Shown: piece after piece, positions 7,782-16,558 of the stretch
Position numbering within the stretch: position 1 is the first letter of the stretch
Layout of the letters: every line of letters starts with the position of its first letter
Assembly (NCBI GenBank): GCA_035630195.1
Contig: DASQLD010000554.1
Span: forward strand, 1 to 22,627
Direction: 5' to 3'
Source of the DNA: DASQDN01 sp035630195
GTDB taxonomy: Bacteria; Acidobacteriota; Terriglobia; Bryobacterales; Bryobacteraceae
DNA length: 22,627 nt
Made by a program: the position numbers and the translations under genes
Notes under the pieces: model-generated
Seen by the model: the letters and a program-made list of their open reading frames with translations, nothing else
Told to the model about the DNA's origin: nothing
Database searches by the model: none

Positions 7782-9112
7782 TGAAGGTATCCATGCGATC
7801 GAGTCTTCAACTGCTGGTTGGATTAATACCCGTGATGCTAGCGATGGCCGCGGATCCCACAGGCGGAGTGAACCACGCGACTTCTCCGAGTGAGATTGTC
7901 AATGCGCAGATTCCTCAATGGGTGCGGTTGAGCGGCGAATTACGCGCGAGAGAAGAAGGTTTCTTTGGCAACCACTTCACTGAAGGAAACGATGACATGT
8001 ACCTGCTGCAGCGGGTGCGTATTGGCGTAGAACTCCGACCGACTCAGTGGCTGACAGGATTTGTGCAGGCGCAGGATGCGCGTGTTTCGTTTGAGGATCG
8101 CGTGCCCGCGGCTCCTCCTCTTCAGGACAGCCTGGACTTGCGACAAGCATACGTGCAGCTTGGTGGGGAATCCCATCTCTTGAGTTTGCGCGTGGGTCGG
8201 CAAGATTTGGCTTTCGGTGAAGAGAGACTGGTTGGCGCAAGCAATTGGGGGAACGTAGCCCGTTCATTCGATGCAATCCGTCTTGGGATGCATCATGGTA
8301 AATACCGATTTGACGCGTTCGCCTCTTCAGTTGTGGTTCCTCGCGACCACGACTTTGATAAACATGCTGCGGGAGATAATTTGCACGGGATTTACGGTCA
8401 AATCGATGGATGGATTCCCAAATCGAGATTGGAACCTTTCGTCTTTTGGCGACTCGCTCCATCGGTAGTAATGGAAGGTGGCTCCCGCGGGCATCTGGAT
8501 TCCAAGACCATAGGTATTCGTTGGGCGGGTTCGCTGCCCGCCGCTTTCGAATATACCGTCGAGATGGCTGGCCAGCGCGGTTCCTGGGGGGCCGATGATG
8601 TCCAGGCATGGGCGGGATTCTGGCGGGTCGGTCGCGAATTCAAAAACCTTGTATGGAATCCCAGACTGCGCCTGGAGGTTAATCACGCCAGTGGCGATGC
8701 AAAGCCGGTCGATGGTCGTCACGGCACATTCGATGTGCTTTATCCCACTGCCCACGATAAGTACGGCATGACGGATCAGGTTGGTTGGAAGAATGTGAAT
8801 CACGTGGGTGTCATCCTTGAGATGAAGCCCCGCCCCAACCTCGTATTGCAGGCGAAAGGTCACGACTGGTGGCTCGATAGCGCGACCGATGGCCTCTACA
8901 ACTCTGGCGGGGCTTTGCTGGTCCGTGATGCGACTGGACAATCGGGTAAACATATTGGACAAGAGATAGATCTGCAGGCGATCTGGACTCCCTCCAAACA
9001 CTTAGCCCTCGGCGGAGGCGTTGGACACATGTTCACAGGGTCCTTTCTGAAAAAGACCACGCCAGGGCACGCGTACACCTTTCCCTACATTCAATTGACA
9101 TACGCCTTGTAG
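7781..9112 (+). CDS. Alginate-export-family outer-membrane beta-barrel protein
   Basis: This 443-residue protein has an N-terminal signal peptide (about residues 1-24, ending near LAMAA) and then a barrel typical of the alginate_export family: WVRLSGELRAREEGFF, DDMYLLQRVRIGVELRP, DLRQAYVQLG, SLRVGRQDLAFGEERLVGA, and a C-terminal strand ending IQLTYAL. In the known family members the barrel exports alginate, but in Acidobacteriota and other groups it is a general porin-like fold of unknown substrate; no alginate genes are near. The ATG at 7781 shares one base with the SulP stop codon (TGATG), so translation is almost surely coupled. A TTG at 7778 or an ATG at 7793 are alternative starts that leave the signal peptide intact. 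Coupling to SulP suggests it admits the transporter's anion through the outer membrane; that is inference. Confidence 0.82.
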   Translation: MKVSMRSSLQLLVGLIPVMLAMAADPTGGVNHATSPSEIVNAQIPQWVRLSGELRAREEGFFGNHFTEGNDDMYLLQRVRIGVELRPTQWLTGFVQAQDARVSFEDRVPAAPPLQDSLDLRQAYVQLGGESHLLSLRVGRQDLAFGEERLVGASNWGNVARSFDAIRLGMHHGKYRFDAFASSVVVPRDHDFDKHAAGDNLHGIYGQIDGWIPKSRLEPFVFWRLAPSVVMEGGSRGHLDSKTIGIRWAGSLPAAFEYTVEMAGQRGSWGADDVQAWAGFWRVGREFKNLVWNPRLRLEVNHASGDAKPVDGRHGTFDVLYPTAHDKYGMTDQVGWKNVNHVGVILEMKPRPNLVLQAKGHDWWLDSATDGLYNSGGALLVRDATGQSGKHIGQEIDLQAIWTPSKHLALGGGVGHMFTGSFLKKTTPGHAYTFPYIQLTYAL

Positions 9113-9126
9113 GCGCCTCCTTCTGC

Positions 9127-9147
9127 CGGACCCGGGCAACTGGTCCG
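9127..9147 (+). terminator. Possible terminator hairpin after the barrel gene
   Basis: CGGACC (9127-9132) and GGTCCG (9142-9147) form a perfect 6-bp GC-rich stem with a 9-base loop, 14 bases after the stop codon of the barrel gene. No T-tract follows, so it is at best a weak intrinsic terminator or an RNA 3'-end stabiliser. Confidence 0.35.
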
Positions 9148-9674
9148 CGCGATCGCCGAATGCATACTCGACTGACTTGACCGTTGCTTCGTGATGTCTC
9201 CTTGAGGAACAACAAGCGCATCATGGGCCTGAAATGCGGCGGCGGGGAACAATGACCTATCGAGTTCTATAAGCCGATCTCGATTTTCATTGCACCGTCT
9301 GGTCTCTCTGGTCAATCGGCGCCTGTCCAAAGCCCCCCGATACAACTGTGGCTCCTCTGTTTGCCTTTTTCATCATGAGGAACCCTAGCGATTCTGTCGA
9401 GGAACTCACGAAAAAGTGTGGGCGGGCACAAGCGCGTCGTGGATTCCACCATTGCCCGCCGGCATGGGGCCTGCCGGTGCATAGAGGAAGCGCTTCGGTT
9501 CGTCAGCCAGCAGTAAAAAGCGGGATGTTTGTCAATAGTCCGATGGAACCGAGCGCGCTCACACCGAATGAAGCCGACACGGGCTCGACACGCGCTAACG
9601 TGTGGCCACGACAAGTATCAACAGCTATCGCAACTACACATATCGGCTCCCCCGCCGCTACTGCCAGATACGCG

Positions 9675-9692
9675 CCGACTTCCCAAAGTCGG
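9675..9692 (-). terminator. Possible terminator hairpin after the DUF6807 gene
   Basis: CCGACTT-CCCA-AAGTCGG forms a perfect 7-bp stem with a 4-base loop, about 60 bases downstream of the last gene of the minus-strand operon. There is no T-tract on the minus strand. Position and stem strength suggest an operon end, but the evidence is limited. Confidence 0.35.
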
Positions 9693-9751
9693 TCTAGCCT
9701 CCATCCCGAATCGCAGAAAAATAGACACAACTGCTCTATACTTAGGCGAGT

Positions 9752-10648
9752 TCAGGTCCGCGCAAACTCGGCATACAGCCGGTCGATATCTGCTGTTCCT
9801 TCATAAATGAGAACTCGGTATCGAAGTGTCAGTTTACTGCCGGTTGAAAGAGTGTAGCTGCCATCCGTAACCGAGGATTTATCGAAGCTCCTTGTTGCGA
9901 AGGGATTCGCCGCGTTGAGTCCGTATGGCCGCGCATGCCACCGCGTGGGATGGCGTAGGTTTGATGGATGATCGAACATTGCGACGCCCACCGGGCCGCC
10001 GTCAATGATGGCCGAATAGTCCGTCCACCTCGCAGGTTTGCCCCAGATCTGCTTGGATCCTGTCTGCTCTTCCGAGTTCCTTAGACGGGCGCCGCGGTCT
10101 TCACGAAAAGCCTCGTCGAGACGGAAAGCAAAACCACCATCATCTGTGTCACCGAAGGTTAGAGACCTATCACTGTCAGCATGGATCGTAATACTAGCGT
10201 CGAGACTACGTATAGGGCCCACGTCATTGAATCGATACTCCTGACGCATCGAGCCGATCGGATGGCCGTCCGGAGGAATCATGCTGAGGTTGACCGTAGC
10301 TTGCGAGCCCTGAACCTGCGGCTTCGATTTGAGAACCAGACGCGATGTCTTGTCACGACCTTGTTCGCGCCAGAAATCCGCGCCATTGATAATGCCGTGG
10401 CCATACCAGAAGCCCCTATGCCAAGTGTGGTCTGTGCTATCACCTTCACGCGGTTCCAAAGGCCAACCCCGAGATATGACTCTGCCGGAGACCGCGCGGA
10501 TTGGGAACAGGAATGGTTTGTCCCACTTCTCACTACAGTAGAGACTCGCGGCTACCTTGCCAGCATTCGTGCGAAGTTCGATCGGCGAATCATCGCCCGC
10601 TGCCCAAAGGACAGAAGCGCTGGTAGTGAGAAATGTTCTTCTATGCAT
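9752..10648 (-). CDS. DUF6807 ('PmoA-like') secreted protein
   Basis: This is a 298-residue protein of the DUF6807 family, often labelled 'PmoA family' in databases although there is no link to methane oxidation here. The clearest mark is DHTWHRGFWYGHGIINGADF (about 73-92), the family's 'DHPHHRGLWFGHG-x-NG-x-DFW' signature; DHPSNLRHPTRWHARPYGLN and NPF lie further on. The N-terminus MHRRTFLTTSASVLWAAG looks like a twin-arginine signal, so it probably acts outside the cytoplasm. The start at 10648 is favoured over an upstream in-frame ATG at 10717, because it has AAGGA four bases before it, gives the signal sequence, and overlaps the symporter stop by 8 bases (ATGCATAG). It is the last gene of the sugar operon. 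Biochemical function is not known to me; association with Gfo/Idh oxidoreductases and glycosidases is common. Confidence 0.85.
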   Translation of the reverse strand: MHRRTFLTTSASVLWAAGDDSPIELRTNAGKVAASLYCSEKWDKPFLFPIRAVSGRVISRGWPLEPREGDSTDHTWHRGFWYGHGIINGADFWREQGRDKTSRLVLKSKPQVQGSQATVNLSMIPPDGHPIGSMRQEYRFNDVGPIRSLDASITIHADSDRSLTFGDTDDGGFAFRLDEAFREDRGARLRNSEEQTGSKQIWGKPARWTDYSAIIDGGPVGVAMFDHPSNLRHPTRWHARPYGLNAANPFATRSFDKSSVTDGSYTLSTGSKLTLRYRVLIYEGTADIDRLYAEFART

Positions 10649-12194
10649 GGCTTCCTTTGCCGAGCACATCGGCAGGTTGGCGAGTAGCTCGCCAATGCCA
10701 GAATGTACCGCGATCATCTATAGTTTCAGGCGCAGTGAAGAAGCTCGCGAGCAGGCCCGTAGTGAAGAGAATGATATTGCCGAAGGCCCCGATGGTGAGA
10801 TCATCCCATGGGTAGTTAAACGATCCGAGGTCCACGAACGGGTTTGCGCCTTTTGAGAGTACAGCCCAGAAGGTGAATGCTGTGGCACAAGCAATTCCAG
10901 ACCATGCGCTGACCTTCGTTGCTCGGCGCGTGAGAAATGCCAAAAAGAACAGTCCCGCAAGTCCACCGGAGGCGATCGCCGAGACAGCGAACCAAAGGGA
11001 AAGCGCGCTGCCTTTGGTTTGGACGAGTATCAGCGCAGTAACGATGTTCAGCAGTCCGACTCCGACAACAAGAATTCGAGCCGCCCTTAGTCTCTGCTTA
11101 TCCGTGGCTTGCGGACGCGCTGCGCGGTAGAAGTCTTCCACCAACACCATGGCGAGCGTGTTAAGGTCGCTCGCCAACATCGTCATTGCGGCCCCGGTAA
11201 GAGCGGCCAACAGCAGACCGAGCACTCCTGGTGGCAGGTGAGCGCTTAAAAAATAGGGGAACATTTGGTCGGCTTTTGTGATGCCGGCAGGAACCTGCTC
11301 GCCGGAAAGCTGAAAGTAGGACCAGACGCACGTACCGATGAGCATGAACAGCGCCCATACCGGAACGCAGAGAAATGCGCCCATGGTTACCCCTTTAATC
11401 GCGCCCTTGTCCGATTTGGCAAGCAAGTAGCGTTGCACCATGGTCTGATCGGCAACGTATCGCTGACCGTACCAGAACAGACCGTAGAGAATCGCCACAG
11501 GAATCGTGGGGCGTGTGAAATCAAAGTCAGGAGTGCCTAGCGAGAACTTTCCATTCTGTGCAGCGACGCTGAATACCGCCGTAGGTCCACCGACGGGGAG
11601 AAATAGCAAATAGCCGAGGGCCAGCGCAATGCCGATCCACATCACGAAGCCCTGAATTACATCAGACCAAACTACCGCTTCGATTCCGCCGATGACCGTA
11701 TAAAACACCATCACAACCGCAACGGCAAGGATGACAGTAACGATGGGCCATCCGGTCATGCTGGCAATCGTGAGCGCCATCAGATAAAGCACAAAACCCA
11801 TTTTGCTGAAATGCGCCAGCGAGAAAGCGATTGCTGCATAGACACGCGCCGCACGGCCAAATCGGCGCTGGAAGTATTCGTAGGCGCTCATTCCGACTTC
11901 TTCGCGGTAAAACGGGATGATCACCTTGGCGACGAAAGGGAGCACAGCAAGTAAAAGAAATCCAGGGACGAGTAAGGACCAGTCCTTCGCATAGGAAGAG
12001 CCGGGATACGCGACGAACGTCACGCTCGAAATCATCGTTGCGAGCATGCTCATGCCCATCGCCCAAAACGGCACAGATCGCTTGGCGACGAAGTAGTTCT
12101 CTGTCGAGGTCTGCCGGCGGGAGAACCAGATCCCGAGTGCCGCTATCCCGGCAAGATAAACAGCGACAACGACGAGGTCGAGCATCCTCGTCAT
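10641..12194 (-). CDS. Sodium:solute symporter (SSS family)
   Basis: This 517-residue inner-membrane protein has about 13 hydrophobic helices and SSS hallmarks: GIWFSRRQTSTENYFVAKRS (about 21-40, the segment after TM1), FWAMGMSMLATMISSVTFVA (TM2, ion-site region), FYTVIGGIEAVVWSDVIQG (the family signature), and WYGQRYVADQTMVQRYLLAK. Members import sugars, sugar acids, amino acids or other organic solutes with Na+. In this operon it probably imports the sugar or sugar acid released by the neighbouring hydrolase and handled by the oxidoreductase. The ATG at 12194 overlaps the stop of the hydrolase gene (ATGA) and has AAAGGA six bases upstream. The stop overlaps the DUF6807 start. Substrate cannot be assigned. 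Confidence 0.93.
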   Translation of the reverse strand: MTRMLDLVVVAVYLAGIAALGIWFSRRQTSTENYFVAKRSVPFWAMGMSMLATMISSVTFVAYPGSSYAKDWSLLVPGFLLLAVLPFVAKVIIPFYREEVGMSAYEYFQRRFGRAARVYAAIAFSLAHFSKMGFVLYLMALTIASMTGWPIVTVILAVAVVMVFYTVIGGIEAVVWSDVIQGFVMWIGIALALGYLLFLPVGGPTAVFSVAAQNGKFSLGTPDFDFTRPTIPVAILYGLFWYGQRYVADQTMVQRYLLAKSDKGAIKGVTMGAFLCVPVWALFMLIGTCVWSYFQLSGEQVPAGITKADQMFPYFLSAHLPPGVLGLLLAALTGAAMTMLASDLNTLAMVLVEDFYRAARPQATDKQRLRAARILVVGVGLLNIVTALILVQTKGSALSLWFAVSAIASGGLAGLFFLAFLTRRATKVSAWSGIACATAFTFWAVLSKGANPFVDLGSFNYPWDDLTIGAFGNIILFTTGLLASFFTAPETIDDRGTFWHWRATRQPADVLGKGSHA

Positions 12195-13537
12195 GGCTTG
12201 TCCTTTGCCGCAGTGGACGCGTCGTCAAGGATCAGAGCCCAATCATTGCCCGGCGCTGGTTCTCCCGGTGGATCGAACTCAAGCTTCCCGGTATTCTGAA
12301 ACGTTCCGATCTCTCTTCTAGTTCCGGTCCGAGGGTCATACCAGGCTGCGCGGACTGCTTTTCCGCTGATGCGGCCCATATTGAGCGAGAAGTTGCGCCC
12401 AGTCCATGAATAGACGAGCGCGTAGTCGCGTCCTCGTGTCGCGGACACGTGGTCGTACTTAGGCCCGTCTCCTGCGGCAATTAACGATTGATCGGGAATG
12501 CGCTCGAAGTAAGGCCGTGAGAGCATCAGTGATTTGAGATGCTGCATTTGCTGAGCGCCGGGTGCATCGAGTGCCTCATACCAGAATGTCCGAACGCCAT
12601 AGGAGCCCTTTCGTCCCGGCTTATGCATCTGAATGACCGCGTTCTCTCCATAGGTGTGACCGCATGCGCCCGCGAATACCGACCACCAGGCGTAGCGTCG
12701 AACATCGGCGGCATTCCAATAGGGCTCCTTCGGATCGTGCAAACCCTGTGGAAGGTTCTCATACGACGGCTCACCATCCAGTGTTGGCTTGATCGGAGTA
12801 AGCGCATAATCTTCCTGGACGTAACGCCAGTTGTCCTCGCCTTTGGCGCCAGGAGTCTTGTCCTGATCGTAACGCCGGTGACCGGACTGGAACATGTTGA
12901 AGTCGAGCCACGGTTCCTTGTGAAACCACGTAGAAGACTGGGTACGACCAAATGGATGGAACGTAATGAGGTGCTTTTTGTCGAGTTTGCGAAGTGTCTG
13001 CGCCATAGTGCGCCAGACGTCCCCACCGACGTCGCCTTGGATATCCCCGCCAGTGATCCAGATGATGTTGGGCTTCAAACCAAAGCGCTCTACGAGGAAA
13101 CGTGTGTAGGATTCGACGTTCGAGGCATTCACTTTTTTGCCCTTAACCATCGAGCCCCAGGAGCAAACAAGGGCCATATGAATCCCGCGTTCTCGGGCCT
13201 GATCTATGACCCAAGCCGCGTGATCCCAATATCCGTCAAGACGAGGGTTAGCAGGATCTTCGTTGATGAGCGCCGGTATCCCGTCGGTCGTGGTATCGCC
13301 TGCTGATCTCAGCACCATTACCTGAACGACGTTAAAGCCTTTGCGCTTGCGGTCATCCAGGTAACGTGTGGTTTCTTCCTTAGAGGCATTCTGAAAAAGC
13401 AGCCAAGCCGTATCCCCGAGCCAGAAGAAAGGTTTGCCATCACTTGTCTGCAGATAGCGACGGTTCGGAGATACCTCAAGTGTCTGGGCAGTAAGACCGC
13501 AACACAAACCTGCGAGGAGCCACCAGCGGATTCTCAA
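12191..13537 (-). CDS. DUF4038 / GH140-type glycoside hydrolase (apiosidase-like), secreted
   Basis: This 448-residue protein has a short Sec-type signal (about 1-18) followed by a TIM-barrel DUF4038 domain: DGKPFFWLGDTAWLLFQNAS (about 33-52), RKGFNVVQVMVL, LVERFGLKPNIIWITGGDI (about 148-166), HPFGRTQSSTWFHKEPWLDF, LDGEPSYENLPQG (about 253-265) and AWWSVFAGACGHTYGENA. A C-terminal beta domain with YDPRTGTRREIGTF follows, as in the family. Asp165 and Glu256 sit where the catalytic acid pair is expected. The founding GH140 enzyme (Bacteroides BT1012) removes apiose from rhamnogalacturonan II; other DUF4038 proteins may have other specificities. The start is TTG at 13537, chosen because GGGAG lies six bases upstream and the signal peptide starts there. 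It is 19 bases after the TonB receptor and overlaps the symporter by 4 bases. Confidence 0.88.
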   Translation of the reverse strand: MRIRWWLLAGLCCGLTAQTLEVSPNRRYLQTSDGKPFFWLGDTAWLLFQNASKEETTRYLDDRKRKGFNVVQVMVLRSAGDTTTDGIPALINEDPANPRLDGYWDHAAWVIDQARERGIHMALVCSWGSMVKGKKVNASNVESYTRFLVERFGLKPNIIWITGGDIQGDVGGDVWRTMAQTLRKLDKKHLITFHPFGRTQSSTWFHKEPWLDFNMFQSGHRRYDQDKTPGAKGEDNWRYVQEDYALTPIKPTLDGEPSYENLPQGLHDPKEPYWNAADVRRYAWWSVFAGACGHTYGENAVIQMHKPGRKGSYGVRTFWYEALDAPGAQQMQHLKSLMLSRPYFERIPDQSLIAAGDGPKYDHVSATRGRDYALVYSWTGRNFSLNMGRISGKAVRAAWYDPRTGTRREIGTFQNTGKLEFDPPGEPAPGNDWALILDDASTAAKDKP

Positions 13538-13543
13538 CGAAGT

Positions 13544-13548
13544 CTCCC
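13544..13548 (-). promoter_or_regulatory. Ribosome-binding site deciding a TTG start (GH140 gene)
   Basis: GGGAG lies six bases before TTG at 13537. There is no nearby in-frame ATG that keeps the signal peptide, so this site fixes the rare start codon. Confidence 0.7.
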
Positions 13549-13556
13549 AGTCAAGT

Positions 13557-16526
13557 TTAGAACGTCAAGCGCGCATTAAGTTGAACGACCCTAGCGCCTC
13601 GCGTGGCTGTGAAACGACCAAAGTTTCCAGCCTCGATTGCCGTGGAGACAGTGGAAAAGTTCGTGTGATTGAGTGAGTTGAACATGTCGCCCCGGATCTG
13701 CAGCCGCCAGCGCTCAGTGAATTGCAGATTCTTCGCTAACGCAAGATCGAGGTTCCAAAATCCCGGCGCCCGCAGCGCGTTCCGTCCGACGCTGCCGAAT
13801 CGCAACGGCGCATTGGCCATACCAACCGGAATTCGAGCGAACGCAGCGCGATTCAAATACTGTAATGTCTGGCCAGCATCTTCGAAATATGCTTCCCCGC
13901 CGATGTAGTCCGGCCGCGTGCTCTGGTACGAAGTGCTTTGGGTGACGTTGATAGGAGCGCCTGTCTCGGCCGTAAGAATCCCGGAGAGCTGCCATCCTCC
14001 CAGAGCAAGTCGCGAGCCGCTTCCCGTGCTACCAGTGAGCTTCATTAACGGAAGCTCGTATAAGAAATCGGTGTTGAAGCGATGCCGGATATCGAACGGA
14101 CTCGGTCCTTTGTCTCCCGCAATATTGTTGGAGTTCTGCGGAGGATTTGGGAATCCGATGTTGGCAGCATTGCTATAAGCGATCGAGTTCGCCCAAGTGT
14201 ACATGGCGCCGGCCTGAAAGCCATTACTGAATCTGCTCCGCACCGTATTCTGCCACGAGTTATATCTCGAACTTTCCGATGCGTCGTAGTAGTTATATTC
14301 CGAGTAGCCGGCAAAGGGGCGGAGTCCGGTGATCGGATCCACCAAATTGATCCTGCGTACGATATTTGCGTGGACCGCGTGGTTACCGACATAGGCGGAT
14401 TCAACCGACCATCCGGAACCTATCTCTCTCGCAATGCTGAGTGTCCACTGGATCGCATAGGGTTGCGGGAAGTGCTGACCGATTACAGTTCCGGAGATGG
14501 GACCGCCTCCCTTAACCAGCGGCAAAACCTCGGCATTCGTGGTTGGATACTTTAGACCGTAGCGTTGTGCTTCGGCTGCGCTGAACACTGTACGGTTAGG
14601 TTCATCGATCGCATTCTGTACAAGCTCTACCGGGCCCCCGAACTGATTGCGAGCGCTTGTGAAAATACCACCGCCTCCACGGATTACCGTCTGTGGGGTG
14701 ATCGTCCAGGCGAGGCCAACGCGCGGCGAAAAATCAAACTTGCTGCTTTCGTAAACACTATCAGGACTGGTAAACGGCCCGATTCCAAATGGACCCGTAC
14801 GATTGAAGAGCCGCCCGGAATCTTCTTTAGGCACCGAAAACCAGTCGGCGCGCAAGCCAACATTCAGCATAAAGTTACGAGTAATTCGGAAATCATCCTG
14901 AACGAAGTAGCCATTTACCCAATTGCGCAGCGTGTAGGGTCGAACTCCAAAGCTGATCGTGATCTGGCTTGGGCGGTTAGCAAGCATATCAGCAGCATTC
15001 GCGAACTGAAACTCAGGAACAGTTTCGTTGTTGCGACCCGATTCCCACATCTGGAACAACACGCCCATCTTCAACGAGTGACGTCCTCGATTCAGAGCGA
15101 CGATTTGATCGAAGCTATAGTTCACTCCCAGGTTCTCCATCAGTTCTCCGCTGTTGGAGAAACCGAGAGAACCCGTAATCGCGGAGACTCCAAGCGTGAA
15201 GATATTATCGAGCCGGGAACGCGTGAAACGGTTATAGCCAAGGCGGCTCTCGGCGCTCCATGAAGCGCTCGAGTGAATGTAGCTGGCAACGCCTTTGTGC
15301 GTCTTCACATCGAAGGTCCGCGTGTTCTGGGGCGACACTCGCGGCGTTAGCTGGAACGGTGTGTCGTAGGTATAGCGAACCGAAAGCATGTCGGCGCTGC
15401 TGATCATGTAATCACCGCGAATACTGCCGTGGTTGCTGTCTTCGACGCCGGATCCCGCGCTTTGATAGAAACCGGTCACAGCTCCCGGAGCATACGCATT
15501 GTTGGGTAACGGAAAGGTGTCAAGAAACGCTTTGTAGTCAGGATTCGCCGCGACCGCTGTGGCGCGGAACTCGGCGGTGGGCACATTGCCATTGACCGAC
15601 GTGAAGGCGCGCGACCGATAGCCTTCGAACACTCCGAAGTAGAAAAGCTTGTTCTTGAGAATCGGTCCACCGAGAGAGCCGCCGAACTGGTTAAAAGTAA
15701 CAGGCGGCCTCGTCGTGAGGAACTGATTGCGAGCGGCAAAATCCTCTACTCTATTGTTCTCGAACAATGAGCCATGCATCTCGTTGGTGCCGCTTTTAGT
15801 GATAACGTTGACGTTCCCCGACATCGTGGGGCCACTCTCGGCTGGCGCGATGCCCCCGGTTACGTTAACTTCTCGCACAGCTTCGAGACTGACTGCCTTG
15901 ATGTAACCCAGCGATGTCATAGTCTCTGATTCGCCGCTCCCGCTGGCGTTGGCGCCATCAACGGTAAAACGGAAGCCGTCCTGCGGCAGCCCATTCATCG
16001 AGAGCGTGTTGCCATTGACCACAGTCAAGCCAGGACCAAGATTCAACAGAGAACTCCAGTCGCGATTGGCTGTGGGCAATTCGGTAACCCGAATGTTGCT
16101 CAGATTGTGTGTCTGCTCGGCATTGGCAGTGTTAATGATCGGAGTCTCGGCGACAACAGTGATGCTATCGCTCACCTCGCCAATCGCGAGGGCGTAGCGT
16201 AAGCGCACCTCCTGACCACCGGCAAGTTCCACATTAGTGTTGCGAGATTCCTTGAAGCTGGCGGCGCGAGTGACGATCGTATAAGTGCCTGCCGGAAGAA
16301 ATGTGAGCGTGTACTCACCTTGCGCATTGGTAGTGGCATTCCAGTTTCCGCCGGTTTGGTTGTTAGAGACCGTGATTGACGCTTGCGGGACTGCTGCGCC
16401 GCTAGGGTCCGTCACTGCGCCGTAGATTGTGGCTGTGTTGACCTGCGCTAGACAGATCGGAGATTGAATGGCATATGACAACAAAGACAATGCCCAGACC
16501 TGGGGCCAGCGTCCAACGCGGAACAT
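13557..16526 (-). CDS. TonB-dependent receptor, Oar-type with carboxypeptidase-regulatory-like domain
   Basis: This 989-residue outer-membrane receptor has a signal peptide (about 1-28, ending SPICLAQ) and then a carboxypeptidase-regulatory-like domain: NTATIYGAVTDPSGAAVPQA and GEYTLTFLPAGTYTIVTRAA. A plug region follows with LPTANRDWSSLLNLGPGL, and ESGPTMSGNVNVITKSGTNE, which matches the plug end of the Oar group. The barrel has NRVEDFAARNQF and GGSLGGPILKNKLFYFGVFE, and ends VVQLNARLTF with the expected terminal Phe. Such receptors in Acidobacteriota are thought to import oligosaccharides or other large nutrients with TonB-ExbBD energy. The ATG at 16526 is preferred over the TTG at 16562 because a perfect AGGAGG precedes it by six bases and the signal peptide begins there. 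It lies between the Gfo/Idh gene (32-base gap) and the GH140 gene in one operon, so uptake of the hydrolase's substrate is likely. Confidence 0.92.
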   Translation of the reverse strand: MFRVGRWPQVWALSLLSYAIQSPICLAQVNTATIYGAVTDPSGAAVPQASITVSNNQTGGNWNATTNAQGEYTLTFLPAGTYTIVTRAASFKESRNTNVELAGGQEVRLRYALAIGEVSDSITVVAETPIINTANAEQTHNLSNIRVTELPTANRDWSSLLNLGPGLTVVNGNTLSMNGLPQDGFRFTVDGANASGSGESETMTSLGYIKAVSLEAVREVNVTGGIAPAESGPTMSGNVNVITKSGTNEMHGSLFENNRVEDFAARNQFLTTRPPVTFNQFGGSLGGPILKNKLFYFGVFEGYRSRAFTSVNGNVPTAEFRATAVAANPDYKAFLDTFPLPNNAYAPGAVTGFYQSAGSGVEDSNHGSIRGDYMISSADMLSVRYTYDTPFQLTPRVSPQNTRTFDVKTHKGVASYIHSSASWSAESRLGYNRFTRSRLDNIFTLGVSAITGSLGFSNSGELMENLGVNYSFDQIVALNRGRHSLKMGVLFQMWESGRNNETVPEFQFANAADMLANRPSQITISFGVRPYTLRNWVNGYFVQDDFRITRNFMLNVGLRADWFSVPKEDSGRLFNRTGPFGIGPFTSPDSVYESSKFDFSPRVGLAWTITPQTVIRGGGGIFTSARNQFGGPVELVQNAIDEPNRTVFSAAEAQRYGLKYPTTNAEVLPLVKGGGPISGTVIGQHFPQPYAIQWTLSIAREIGSGWSVESAYVGNHAVHANIVRRINLVDPITGLRPFAGYSEYNYYDASESSRYNSWQNTVRSRFSNGFQAGAMYTWANSIAYSNAANIGFPNPPQNSNNIAGDKGPSPFDIRHRFNTDFLYELPLMKLTGSTGSGSRLALGGWQLSGILTAETGAPINVTQSTSYQSTRPDYIGGEAYFEDAGQTLQYLNRAAFARIPVGMANAPLRFGSVGRNALRAPGFWNLDLALAKNLQFTERWRLQIRGDMFNSLNHTNFSTVSTAIEAGNFGRFTATRGARVVQLNARLTF

Positions 16527-16532
16527 TCGTTT

Positions 16533-16538
16533 CCTCCT
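16533..16538 (-). promoter_or_regulatory. Strong ribosome-binding site of the TonB receptor
   Basis: A perfect AGGAGG lies six bases before ATG at 16526. It supports that start over the upstream TTG at 16562, which would overlap the preceding stop. Confidence 0.8.
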
Positions 16539-16558
16539 GAAGAGTCCTCTGAAAGCTG

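Larger units (their letters stand above)
9113..9751. other. Gene-free convergent intergenic region
   Basis: About 640 bases lie between the convergent barrel gene (ends 9112) and the DUF6807 gene (ends 9752). Open frames on both strands are short, rich in Arg/Ser/Pro or Cys, lack ribosome-binding sites and resemble no family I know. I see no transposase remnant, tRNA or long repeat. Three weak hairpins are present: 9127-9147, ATCGAG/CTCGAT at 9259-9284 followed by TTTTC (loop of 14), and CCGACTT/AAGTCGG at 9675-9692. The length is large for this gene-dense window, so a decayed gene or a small RNA is possible, but nothing positive supports either. Confidence 0.6.

Noticed and set aside
8327..9001. 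224-codon open frame on the minus strand
   Set aside because: Antisense to the outer-membrane barrel gene, which has signal peptide and family motifs.
7781..9112. Role in alginate export
   Set aside because: No alginate synthesis or modification gene is present; the family name describes the fold, and the coupling is to a SulP transporter.
9503..9730. 75-codon minus-strand frame with hydrophobic patches, possible transporter remnant
   Set aside because: The hydrophobic runs are too short and match no family I know; no supporting start signal.
9348..9806. 152-codon open frame on the plus strand in the convergent spacer
   Set aside because: No ribosome-binding site, low-complexity Ser/Arg/Pro-rich product, and it runs into the end of the DUF6807 gene.
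9752..10648. Methane oxidation function suggested by the 'PmoA' family label
   Set aside because: The protein is soluble, secreted and of the DUF6807 family; it shares nothing with the membrane subunits of particulate methane monooxygenase.
12539..13306. 255-codon open frame on the plus strand
   Set aside because: Entirely antisense to the GH140 gene, which has clear family motifs; no ribosome-binding site or recognisable domain.
14565..15263. 232-codon open frame on the plus strand
   Set aside because: Antisense shadow of the TonB receptor barrel; composition and content resemble no protein family.
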